Below, piece by piece: positions 1-5,100 of a stretch of 6,356 bases of DNA (positions are counted from its first letter, which is position 1; each line of letters begins with the position of its first letter). The notes under the pieces were generated by a model, which did no database searches, was not told the origin of the DNA, and saw nothing but the letters and a program-made list of their open reading frames with translations. The translations under genes and the position numbers were made by a program. This DNA is from Planctomycetota bacterium (lineage in GTDB: Bacteria > Planctomycetota > Planctomycetia > Pirellulales > Thermoguttaceae). The stretch lies in assembly GCA_018897395.1 (NCBI GenBank), contig JAHIKV010000300.1:1-6356 (forward strand), in the 5' to 3' direction.

Positions 1-140
1 CAACTTGACAGCGGCCCATGTCTTGGTCAGTCAATCCTCTCGGAGGTAAAACTATCAACCGGAGAGCCGGATGCGGGAAATCCGCCAGTCCGGTTCGGAG
101 GGAGGGGAGGCCGAACTCAATCGGCCTTCCCTACCCCTAT
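1..140 (+). mobile_element. Group II intron, 3' end (domains V and VI), cut by window edge
   Basis: Seen: positions 64-96 fold as a group II domain V. The outer arms GAGCCGGA (64-71) and TCCGGTTC (89-96) pair along their full length with one G-U. AGC (65-67) matches the catalytic triad, and the apical stem GCGG/CCGC (73-76/82-85) closes a GAAAT loop. Three bases later comes domain VI: a 10-bp helix (104-113/122-131) extended by 103-132 and 100-102/134-136. A133 is the single unpaired base, the expected branch-point adenosine. The intron should end at about 140 (AT, matching the usual A-pyrimidine end, 7 nt after the branch A). Positions 1-63 would be domain IV or the end of an intron-encoded protein, but I cannot identify a reverse transcriptase in so short a piece. 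Whether the intron is full length or a remnant depends on sequence left of the window. Confidence 0.85.
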
Positions 141-154
141 CTCGACCATGCCAT

Positions 155-187
155 AAAAAAAGCCCACGGGTTGCAACCCGTGGGCTT
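155..187 (-). terminator. Rho-independent terminator of the TIGR03000 gene
   Basis: Positions 160-187 form a perfect 28-bp palindrome (arm AAGCCCACGGG, centre TTGCAA). On the minus strand it is followed by an uninterrupted T run (complement of the A run 155-161). It lies 29 bp beyond the stop codon of the minus-strand gene at 216-962, the textbook position. The GGGTTGCAACCC core recurs at 6221-6232 with different flanks. Confidence 0.9.
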
Positions 188-215
188 GTGTTGTTTGCCA
201 ACGATAAAACAATAC

Positions 216-962
216 CTACCGGGCCGCCACTTGCTCGGCCGGCGTGGCGTTGAAGCCGAAGGCCACCGCCGTGATCTGACCGGCGGTCAGCGTGACCGTG
301 CGGGTGTCCTCCAGGAGTTGACCGTCGCGGACCAACTCGGCCTTCACCACGTACTTGTAGCTGAAGCCCGACTTCAGACCGTGGGAGATGAACTTCCGAC
401 GGCTGCCGGTGTTGGTCGTCTTCAGACCGTTGATCGTCACCTTGGCCTCGTAGGGGACCCAAACGGTCAGTACGCCGCTGGTGTCGGCCGAGGTCGTGTT
501 GGTCTGAGGCGAGGGAGCCGGAGCCGGCATATCGCCGGGCGCCGGAGCAGGCTCGGTCGGCATCGCGTTCGGCTCAATCACCGGCTTCTGCGCCGGGGTC
601 GGCGTTTGTGCGGGCGCCGGAGCGGCCGAACCGCACGTCGATACGTCCGTGCAGCAGTCATACGTCGGACAGCAGTAGCCGCCGTAGCCCCAGTACCACT
701 TGTAGCGGCCGAGCAGCAACCGCCGGATCGGACCGGGCCGCCAGCCACGATACCAACCGCCGCTGTAACCGCAGGGGTCGCAGCAGCTCGCCGAATAGCA
801 CGGCGTGTAGCACGACGTGTAGTACGGTGCATAGCTGCATCCCCAGGTGGCCGTCGGACGAGAATAACCCCACCACTGGGCTTCGGCCTGAGGGGCCACG
901 GAAGAGATGGCTATCGCCACGACCGCGCCGAACAACAGACATTTCCAACTTGCTCGAATCAT
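216..962 (-). CDS. Secreted Cys-rich protein with C-terminal TIGR03000 domain
   Basis: A 248-residue exported protein. Residues 1-28 are a signal peptide (hydrophobic stretch about 9-22, likely cleavage AEA|Q). Residues 29-110 are rich in Tyr, Trp, Gly and Cys, with 11 cysteines (42, 51, 55, 60, 61, 64, 97, 98, 103, 104, 110), several paired as CC, suggesting disulphide cross-linking outside the cytoplasm. Residues 112-155 are a Pro/Ala linker. Residues 163-238 match the planctomycete-specific TIGR03000 type as I know it: GVLTVWVPYEAKVTINGLKT, a Gly-rich turn, a Y-x-Y-x-V strand, and a final TVTLTAGQITAVAFGF. The family has no assigned biochemical function; a cell-surface or wall role is inferred. 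The start ATG (962) has GGAAGGGAG upstream at good spacing. It is a single-gene unit with its own terminator at 155-187. Confidence 0.88.
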   Translation of the reverse strand: MIRASWKCLLFGAVVAIAISSVAPQAEAQWWGYSRPTATWGCSYAPYYTSCYTPCYSASCCDPCGYSGGWYRGWRPGPIRRLLLGRYKWYWGYGGYCCPTYDCCTDVSTCGSAAPAPAQTPTPAQKPVIEPNAMPTEPAPAPGDMPAPAPSPQTNTTSADTSGVLTVWVPYEAKVTINGLKTTNTGSRRKFISHGLKSGFSYKYVVKAELVRDGQLLEDTRTVTLTAGQITAVAFGFNATPAEQVAAR

Positions 963-1019
963 GTGTTTTGACTCCCTTCCAACAAAACAGAGGATATACC
1001 CAAGCTACCACTCTCACTA

Positions 1020-1047
1020 AACATAGCAGGCCCTTGGCAAAAATCAA
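1020..1047 (-). promoter_or_regulatory. Possible promoter of the TIGR03000 gene
   Basis: On the minus strand TTGATT (1047-1042) and TATGTT (1025-1020) are separated by 16 bases, about 60 bp before the start codon at 962. Both boxes are imperfect, so this is a weak call made from spacing alone. Confidence 0.3.
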
Positions 1048-1203
1048 GTAGCCTGGGCTAAGTTGCGCTATGTCGCAAGTTGTTAAAAAGACACAATTTA
1101 GGCCGGATTTTTATTGAACTGGCCGGCCACTTCCCCCTGAAAATCTACCCCAGTCTAAACAAACCCCCTGATTCTCGCCGATCAGTCGTGTCCGGCAGTC
1201 GGC

Positions 1204-1237
1204 ACAATTGACATAACCGTAACAATTGTAGTAACTT
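1204..1237 (+). promoter_or_regulatory. Probable rodA promoter overlapped by paired ACAATTG sites
   Basis: A perfect -35 box TTGACA (1208-1213) lies 18 bp before TAACTT (1232-1237), giving an expected transcription start near 1244. Two ACAATTG sequences (1204-1210 and, as part of ACAATTGT, 1222-1229) lie 18 bp apart, one overlapping the -35 box and the other in the spacer. That is a plausible operator arrangement. Region 1050-1203 upstream shows no gene. Confidence 0.5.
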
Positions 1238-1246
1238 AGGCGTTCC

Positions 1247-1435
1247 ATGAAGTCCATGAAAGCCTCAACGTTTTACTCGTTCCCATGCTCCGCATGGGAA
1301 CGCACGCAGGCGGACGCTCTGCGTCAGTGGGGTGGAAGTGTTGTTGACGTAATGGGTTATTCGCGGAAACGGACGCGGAGCGTCCGGGCAAGACGTTACG
1401 ACGCGGAGCGTCGTAACGAGGGGTTACCTCCATGA
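1247..1435 (+). CDS. Doubtful 62-aa leader ORF running through the palindromic insertion
   Basis: An ATG at 1247 (second ATG 1256) opens a 62-codon frame whose TGA (1433-1435) overlaps the rodA ATG as ATGA. The frame crosses two palindromes, so its Arg-rich sequence (segments such as SFPCSAWERTQ and RRYDAERRNE) is what such repeats encode rather than an obvious protein. I think it is an accident of the insertion described at 1253-1442. Even so, it starts next to the probable transcription start and ends in a coupling-type overlap, so ribosomes reading it could influence rodA translation. Its first codons (MKSMKAS) resemble the original rodA amino terminus. Confidence 0.25.
   Translation: MKSMKASTFYSFPCSAWERTQADALRQWGGSVVDVMGYSRKRTRSVRARRYDAERRNEGLPP
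1278..1302. repeat. Palindromic repeat, CGTTCCCATGC arms
   Basis: Perfect 11-bp inverted repeat with a 3-base TCC loop. This hairpin resembles a dispersed extragenic palindrome I associate with planctomycete and other environmental genomes; copy number cannot be judged from this window. Confidence 0.85.
1394..1418. repeat. Palindromic repeat, CGTTACGACGC arms, beside the rodA ribosome-binding site
   Basis: Perfect 11-bp inverted repeat with a GGA loop. Its last base is the first base of GAGGGG (1418-1423), the only good Shine-Dalgarno match for the rodA ATG at 1432. GAGG (1418-1421) can also pair with CCTC (1427-1430), so local structure may limit access to the site. Confidence 0.85.
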
Positions 1436-2571
1436 AAGCCTCCGCTTGGGCCGGAAAATTCCCCTGGTCGATCTTTATCGCCGCGGTCCTGCTGATTGGT
1501 TTGGGGTGGCTGGGGATCGCGCGGGTCGAGGAACTAACCGGCGGGAGCGGACGGATTCTTCACCAACAGGTGGCGTATTCCGCAATCGCCGTGGTCCTGA
1601 TGCTGTTGGCGGCTGCGCCCAACTACCGCATCCTCTGCCGCTTCAGTTACCCGCTGTACTTCTTTGCTTTGCTGCTGCTGGTAATAGTGTTCCGCTTCCC
1701 GGCCATCAACGACGCGCATCGTTGGATCCGTCTTGGTCCGCTGGGTTTTCAACCTTCCGAGTTGGCGAAGCCGGCCTTTATTCTGGCGTTGGCCAGATAC
1801 TTGATGTACCGCGAGAATTTCCGGCGGCTGCGCGGTTTGGCCGCGCCGCTGATGTTGACGCTCGCGCCGGTGCTGTTGATCTTCATGGGACCCGACCTGG
1901 GAACGGCCTTGGTGTTTCTGCCGGTGTTTCTGATCATGCTCTTCGCGGCCGGCGCGAAACGGAGCGATTTGATCTGCATGGTCGCGGCGGGTCTGCTGGC
2001 GATGCCCCTGTTGTGGACGCAGATGAACGTCGATCAGAAGTCGCGGGTCGCAACGCTGTTGGACCAGCCCGCGCCGGGCCGGATACCGGGCAAACATGCG
2101 TACCAACTCTACCAGGGAAAGCAGGTCCGGGCGATGGGCGGCGTCTGGGGTAGCTTCTTCACCGGACAGCCCACCGACGACCCGGCCGCGTACCACTTGC
2201 CGGAAGCCCGGAGCGATTTCATCTTTTGCATCCTGGGCGAGCGATTCGGACTGCCCGGCATGGTCTTGACCTTGGCTCTGTTCGGATGGATCGTCTGTCG
2301 CGGGCTGGCAATCGCCGCGGAGACGCGCGAGCCGTTCGGACGGCTGCTGGCCGTCGGCGTCGCGGCGCTGTTTGCCGTCGAAGCGCTCGTTCACACCGGC
2401 GTCTGTGTCGGGCTGTTGCCGACCACGGGCCTGTCGCTCCCACTGGTCAGTTACGGCGGATCGGGGCTGTTGGCGCACGCCGTCGCGCTGGGACTGCTGA
2501 TGAACGTCGGCCTCCGCCCCGGCTACGAGGTGACCAATGAGCCGTTTCGGTTTGTAGTGGATAGTGGGTAG
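1432..2571 (+). CDS. rodA: RodA/FtsW-type SEDS peptidoglycan polymerase
   Basis: A 379-residue polytopic membrane protein of the SEDS family (RodA/FtsW/SpoVE). It polymerises glycan strands from lipid II with a partner class B penicillin-binding protein. Its length is close to usual RodA size. Family signatures seen: RWIRLGPLGFQPSELAKPA (97-115), MGPDLGTALVF (152-162), AMGGVWG (234-240), PEARSDFIFCILGERFG (257-273), and LLPTTGLSLPLVSYGGSGLL (328-347). D262 in SDFIF corresponds to the Asp of the conserved T/S-D-F-I-F motif reported as essential in RodA. About ten hydrophobic segments are visible. I prefer RodA over FtsW because of the length and lack of long tails, but cannot separate them firmly. 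The ATG at 1432 is chosen for GAGGGG upstream. No mre or pbp gene adjoins it, so it is an orphan locus. The final residues VVDSG are encoded by repeat-like DNA. Confidence 0.93.
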   Translation: MKASAWAGKFPWSIFIAAVLLIGLGWLGIARVEELTGGSGRILHQQVAYSAIAVVLMLLAAAPNYRILCRFSYPLYFFALLLLVIVFRFPAINDAHRWIRLGPLGFQPSELAKPAFILALARYLMYRENFRRLRGLAAPLMLTLAPVLLIFMGPDLGTALVFLPVFLIMLFAAGAKRSDLICMVAAGLLAMPLLWTQMNVDQKSRVATLLDQPAPGRIPGKHAYQLYQGKQVRAMGGVWGSFFTGQPTDDPAAYHLPEARSDFIFCILGERFGLPGMVLTLALFGWIVCRGLAIAAETREPFGRLLAVGVAALFAVEALVHTGVCVGLLPTTGLSLPLVSYGGSGLLAHAVALGLLMNVGLRPGYEVTNEPFRFVVDSG

Positions 2572-2661
2572 CACGCACTGTGGCATACAAGGCACTCTCC
2601 ACTCTCCACTCTCCACTCTCCACTCTCCACTCTCCACTCTCCACTCTCCACTCTCCACTAC
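2554..2661. repeat. Inverted heptamer-derived arms bracketing the rodA/pcm convergence
   Basis: GTAGTGGATAGTGG (2554-2567, the end of rodA) is complementary at 13 of 14 positions to CCACTCTCCACTAC (2648-2661, the end of pcm). In either transcript this could form a long stem with a loop of about 80 bases. There is no T run, so a terminator function is only possible, not shown. Confidence 0.5.
2593..2659. repeat. Heptanucleotide tandem repeat (CACTCTC)n, about 9.6 copies
   Basis: Positions 2593-2659 are perfectly periodic at 7 bp (unit CACTCTC on +, GAGAGTG on -). The repeat occupies most of the gap between the convergent rodA and pcm genes and runs into the pcm stop codon (TAG, complement of 2658-2660). 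Perfect copies suggest recent slippage expansion. It recalls the short tandem heptamers described in cyanobacteria, but I claim only the pattern. Confidence 0.95.
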
Positions 2662-3884
2662 TTCCCCGCCGGCGACAACTTCAGATCGTCGAAGGCGATT
2701 TCTCCGGTGGCCCCGAGCAGGCCGATGCGGAGTACGGCCTCGCGGGTCTTGCGTGGGACGACGAACCGCCTGCTTTCGTACTGCCAATCGAAGGTGCCCC
2801 GCCACGGTCCCAAGCCGACCTCGCCAATGGTGGCCCGGTTCTCGTCGTAGAAGCTGATGACGATGGCGGGCAATTGCCGCGCGTTCTGGCCCGGGCGGAT
2901 GTCCTTGCCCCGGACCAGCACCGAAAGCTCCAACTGCGGCACTTTTTGCCCATCGACGGCGAAGCCTTGCAGGGCATGGCTCCCGCGGCCGGCCGTCTCG
3001 TTGACGAAAACGACGTAATGGTCCCCCTCCGGCGCGTCCTTGGCGGAGACCAACTTCAATTGACGCCGGTAATGCCAGCCGTCGGGCGCGGGCGGATCGC
3101 CGGCGAACCGCTCGAAACCGCCGTTGTGGATCGTCGGATTGGCCGGGTCGGGCAACACCTTCCGCCCCGCTTCAGCCCGGCCGGTCATCGGCACGAACAG
3201 CGTCGGCTGGAGCGCCTCGGAAACCATTTTGCCGTCGGTCTTCTTCAACAGGTAGAGCGTTTGCCGGTAGCGCTCGCCGACGGGAATCACCATCCGGCCC
3301 CCTTCCTTGAGCTGCGCGACCAGCGCCGGCGGCGCCTTCTCCGGCGAACAGGTGACGATGATCTTGTCGAACGGAGCATGTTCCGGCCAGCCCAGGTAGC
3401 CGTCGCCCACCTTCACCTGCACGTTGTCGTAGCGCAACCGTTCCAAAGTTTTCGCCGCCTTGCGGCCGAGCGGCTCGACGATCTCGATCGAATACACGGC
3501 ACGAACCAGTTTGGCCAGCACCGCCGCCTGATAGCCGCTGCCCGTGCCGATCTCCAACACTTTGTCGCCCGGCTGCGGGTCGATGGCCTCGGTCATGTAT
3601 GCCACGACGAACGGGGGCGAGATCGTCTGTCCTTCGCCGATCGGCAACGCCATGTCGACGTAGGCGTACTTCCGCCGGTGGAGCGGCACGAACTCGTGCC
3701 GAGGCGTCTCGCGCATCGCACGGATCACTCGCTCGTTTTTCACCCCCGCCGCGACGATCTCATCGTCCACCATCCTGTTGCGGGCGGCATCAAGGGCCGC
3801 GCGCGATTGGGCCTGCACGGCCGTCGCACCCAATGCAAGCACCAGGAAACAGACCAAGCTTTGTCGGATAAGTCTTTTTGTCAC
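2658..3884 (-). CDS. pcm: Exported protein-L-isoaspartate O-methyltransferase with C-terminal CBM-like domain
   Basis: A 408-residue two-domain protein. Residues 1-25 are a signal peptide (basic start, hydrophobic 9-22, cleavage AVQA|Q), so it acts outside the cytoplasm. Residues about 28-235 are a PCMT domain (EC 2.1.1.77, SAM-dependent methylation of isoaspartyl residues). Visible landmarks are RHEFVP (62-67), GEGQTISPPFVVAYMTEA (83-100, the substrate-site region), the SAM-binding LEIGTGSGYQAAVLA (110-124), SIEI (132-135), VGDGYLGWPEHAPFDKIIV (159-177), and GGRMVIPVG (195-203). A standard Pcm is only about 210 residues. The extra segment, about 248-404 (IHNGGFE, PDGWHY, ending GEIAFDDLKL), has the pattern of a beta-sandwich carbohydrate-binding module of the CBM4/9 type. 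The start is GTG at 3884, spaced 7 nt from GGGAG; a nearby ATG (3891) is out of frame and abuts that site. It is a single gene with its own promoter. Confidence 0.9.
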   Translation of the reverse strand: MTKRLIRQSLVCFLVLALGATAVQAQSRAALDAARNRMVDDEIVAAGVKNERVIRAMRETPRHEFVPLHRRKYAYVDMALPIGEGQTISPPFVVAYMTEAIDPQPGDKVLEIGTGSGYQAAVLAKLVRAVYSIEIVEPLGRKAAKTLERLRYDNVQVKVGDGYLGWPEHAPFDKIIVTCSPEKAPPALVAQLKEGGRMVIPVGERYRQTLYLLKKTDGKMVSEALQPTLFVPMTGRAEAGRKVLPDPANPTIHNGGFERFAGDPPAPDGWHYRRQLKLVSAKDAPEGDHYVVFVNETAGRGSHALQGFAVDGQKVPQLELSVLVRGKDIRPGQNARQLPAIVISFYDENRATIGEVGLGPWRGTFDWQYESRRFVVPRKTREAVLRIGLLGATGEIAFDDLKLSPAGK

Positions 3885-3902
3885 CTTTCATCTCCCAAAA
3901 CA

Positions 3903-3931
3903 AATATAGTCAATTCAGATGACCATGTCAA
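3903..3931 (-). promoter_or_regulatory. Strong promoter of the pcm gene
   Basis: On the minus strand TTGACA (3931-3926) and TATATT (3908-3903) are separated by exactly 17 bases, a near-consensus sigma70-type promoter. Transcription would start at about 3896, leaving a leader of about 12 bases that begins at the GGGAG ribosome site. This supports the GTG start. Confidence 0.75.
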
Positions 3932-4001
3932 AGAGCCGTTTCTTTCGGGGTAGTGGCAGATTGTCGCGATTGAGAAATCGTTCGGGCGATTATCGGCCGG
4001 C

Positions 4002-4030
4002 TTGACGCCTTTCTCATCGGATGGTAGTGT
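4002..4030 (+). promoter_or_regulatory. Promoter of the DUF4160/DUF2442 pair, placing the start at the ATG
   Basis: TTGACG (4002-4007), a 17-base spacer, then TAGTGT (4025-4030). The expected transcription start is 4037-4038, at the first base of the ATG, with no Shine-Dalgarno before it. This suggests a leaderless message and argues against using the in-frame TTG at 4002, which is the -35 box itself. Confidence 0.55.
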
Positions 4031-4037
4031 GAAATAT

Positions 4038-4274
4038 ATGCCTACGGTGCTCCGAGTTGGTCCGTTTCGATTTCACTTTTACTCGGATGAATCCGACGAG
4101 CCTGCCCACATCCACGTGCGCTGCGCGGACGGAGAATGCAAGTATTGGTTAAATCCAATTGGACTGGCCGACAATCGCGGCATTCGCGGGCATGATCTGC
4201 GGGAGATCGAGCGGTTGGTATTCAAGCACCAACAGTTTTTGATGGAGAAATACCATGAGCGCCACGGTCGCTGA
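4038..4274 (+). CDS. DUF4160 family small protein
   Basis: A 78-residue protein: MPTVLRVGPFRFHFYSDE at the start, EPAHIHVRC (21-29), KYWLNPIGLADNRG (35-48), then a C-terminal helix with LREIERLVFKHQQFLMEKYHE. This matches the DUF4160 pattern as I know it: MPTvlr.gpyrFffys, EPpHIHV, aKfWL.Pv.La...G, and an ERL helix. Function is unknown. DUF4160 genes often sit directly before a DUF2442 gene, and the pair is sometimes discussed as toxin-antitoxin-like, which is not proven. The downstream gene starts inside this one (20-bp overlap), so the two are translationally linked. I chose ATG 4038 over TTG 4002 because homologues start with MPT and the promoter covers 4002-4030. Confidence 0.85.
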   Translation: MPTVLRVGPFRFHFYSDESDEPAHIHVRCADGECKYWLNPIGLADNRGIRGHDLREIERLVFKHQQFLMEKYHERHGR

Positions 4275-4536
4275 TAGCGTTGCAGTAGTCGAGCCTGCCG
4301 CGCTGCGTGTTTGGGTCGAAAACCGCATGGTGTTTTTGGAACTCAGCGACGGTCGAGTCGTGGGTTTCCCGGCAAATCGTTTCCGTCGGCTGCGCGACGC
4401 CACGGCCGAGCAACTGAAAGAAGTGGCGTTGGAGCTCAACGGCTACGCGCTTCGCTGGGAAACACTGGACGAAGACATCACCGTACACGGCGTCGTCGCC
4501 GGCCGCTTTCAACTTCCGCCGGAGCCGGCCTCTTGA
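4255..4536 (+). CDS. DUF2442 family small protein
   Basis: A 93-residue protein. Residues about 15-60 show the DUF2442 pattern: ALRVWVENRMVFLELSDGRVVGFPANRFRRLRDATAEQ, a beta-hairpin ending in the typical DGR.v..P...f.rL.dAt..q. The following residues carry ELNGYALRWETLDEDITVHGVVAG, matching the usual g.gi.W..ldeDisv.gll.g ending. It lies in an operon with the DUF4160 gene, starts 20 bp before that gene's stop, and has GGAG (4244-4247) 7 nt upstream. DUF2442 proteins are small, mostly uncharacterised, and commonly paired with DUF4160. No catalytic residues can be named. Confidence 0.87.
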   Translation: MSATVADSVAVVEPAALRVWVENRMVFLELSDGRVVGFPANRFRRLRDATAEQLKEVALELNGYALRWETLDEDITVHGVVAGRFQLPPEPAS

Positions 4537-4549
4537 CGCCCCCTGCCCG

Positions 4550-4659
4550 CCGTCGCCGATGGCATCGTTTAACCCGGAGCCATCGGCGACGGGGATGTCT
4601 CACACTGCTCACCGTCGCCCCGCCGTCTCACGCCGTCGCCGCTGGCTCCGGGTTAAACG
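4550..4659. repeat. Large palindromic element with AACCCGGAGCC arms
   Basis: Two inverted arms of 27 bp, 4566-4592 and 4633-4659, match at 26 of 27 positions (core TTTAACCCGGAGCCA) with a 40-base loop. A competing 14-bp hairpin, 4550-4563/4579-4592, shares the left arm, so two mutually exclusive folds exist. It begins 14 bp after the DUF2442 stop. No T run follows, so I do not call it a terminator. It resembles a dispersed planctomycete intergenic repeat. Confidence 0.8.
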
Positions 4660-4820
4660 AAGGCGCCCCTCAGGCTTGCGGTCCGAGGGCAGGATGGCAC
4701 ACAACCTCAGCCCTTTTCGTCAGTGGCATCCCGCCGTCTTGATGATCGGGCAAATCAAAGCCCCCCCTGCCCCCCCGAGGTATAACATCTCTCGGTCCTC
4801 CTGTCGTGGTTTTGATGGGT
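4660..4820. other. Intergenic stretch without a gene
   Basis: No convincing coding sequence. There is an imperfect inverted repeat, 4688-4700 with 4723-4735 (11 of 13 pairs), a C-rich tract (4761-4776), and CCGAG/CTCGG at 4775-4779/4791-4795. The right end (4793-4810) is one arm of the palindrome split by the next element. Confidence 0.6.
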
Positions 4821-5100
4821 CTGCACTTTCTGAAAAAACACCCAATCTTCCCATCTTATGCGTTGATTAGCCGCTGGAGGTCGGCAAGACCGGCTCGTCC
4901 TGGCCCAAAGTTCCCTAAAATCAAGGTTCCGTCGCTGAAGTCATTTACATGAACCACGCCGTAAGTGCTTACAGTGCAACAGGCTCGGCACACATTTTCC
5001 GTACTCTTGGCCTCGATCACCGAACACACAGTAATTCCGAAATCTTCGAGATTTGGCTATTGTAACCTGGGTAAGCCAGGTGGTTTTTCAGAAAGTGCAG
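4821..5100. mobile_element. MITE-like element 1 (280 bp) with terminal inverted repeats and 7-bp target duplication
   Basis: The left end CTGCACTTTCTGAAAAA (from 4821) is repeated in inverted form at the right end (5084-5100). The match is perfect for 17 bp and extends to about 22 bp with one mismatch. GATGGGT immediately precedes (4814-4820) and immediately follows (5101-5107), a perfect 7-bp target duplication. The element encodes no transposase and is AT-richer than the flanking genes. A 66-codon open frame lies inside on the minus strand. Its ends are those of element 2, so both were presumably moved by the same transposase, which is not in this window. Confidence 0.85.
4856..5056 (-). 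pseudogene. Unassigned open frame inside MITE-like element 1
   Basis: After a TAG (5059-5057) the minus strand stays open for 66 codons to TAA (4858-4856). The translation looks protein-like (segments PNLEDFGITVCSVIEAKS and GVVHVNDFSDGTLILGNFGP, ending LQRLINA) and has no ATG, only GTG or TTG starts. It may be the tail of a gene captured by, or left over in, the element, or a chance frame. I do not recognise it. Confidence 0.25.

Larger units (their letters stand above)
1253..1442. mobile_element. Palindromic-repeat insertion at the 5' end of rodA, with 14-bp direct repeats
   Basis: The 14-mer TCCATGAAAGCCTC occurs at 1253-1266 and again at 1429-1442, 176 bp apart. Between the copies lie only palindromes. 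There is an 11-bp-stem hairpin at 1278-1302 (arms CGTTCCCATGC/GCATGGGAACG, loop TCC) and another at 1394-1418 (arms CGTTACGACGC/GCGTCGTAACG, loop GGA). A third pair, 1311-1324 with 1373-1386, is complementary at 13 of 14 positions. All share a GCTCCGC/GCGGAGC-type centre. The layout is that of a small non-autonomous element that duplicated its target, or of a segmental duplication. The right-hand direct repeat carries the present rodA start codon. No transposase is encoded. Confidence 0.65.

Noticed and set aside
155..187. Intron at the left edge as a normal class C insertion at this terminator
   Set aside because: Class C introns have the hairpin in the 5' exon. Here the terminator lies on the 3' side of the intron, so this junction alone does not support that class.
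18..971. Plus-strand open frame of 317 codons across the intron end and opposite the TIGR03000 gene
   Set aside because: It starts inside the group II intron, passes through the terminator palindrome, and is Arg-rich low-complexity sequence typical of an antisense frame.
1278..1418. CRISPR array
   Set aside because: The repeated units are different palindromes with no constant repeat or spacer length, and no cas gene is present.
2593..2659. Coding tandem repeat (WRVESGE-type peptide)
   Set aside because: The heptamer is intergenic between two recognised genes. Peptide periodicity is simply the translation of a 7-bp repeat.
1534..2805. Minus-strand open frame of 423 codons opposite rodA
   Set aside because: It is antisense to a well-matched SEDS protein, contains the heptamer repeat translated as a periodic peptide, and has a Gln/Arg-rich composition with no family resemblance.
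2580..3953. Long plus-strand open frame opposite pcm (457 codons)
   Set aside because: It is antisense to a gene with clear SAM-binding and substrate motifs, a signal peptide, a ribosome site and a consensus promoter. It begins in the heptamer repeat and has no recognisable domain; high GC keeps the opposite frame open.
4002..4037. TTG start giving the DUF4160 protein 12 more residues
   Set aside because: The TTG is part of a -35 box, the added residues are not family-like, and homologues begin with MPT.
4559..4870. Small plus-strand gene of 103 codons
   Set aside because: It is made of the palindromic element and the left end of MITE-like element 1, with no ribosome site or recognisable family.
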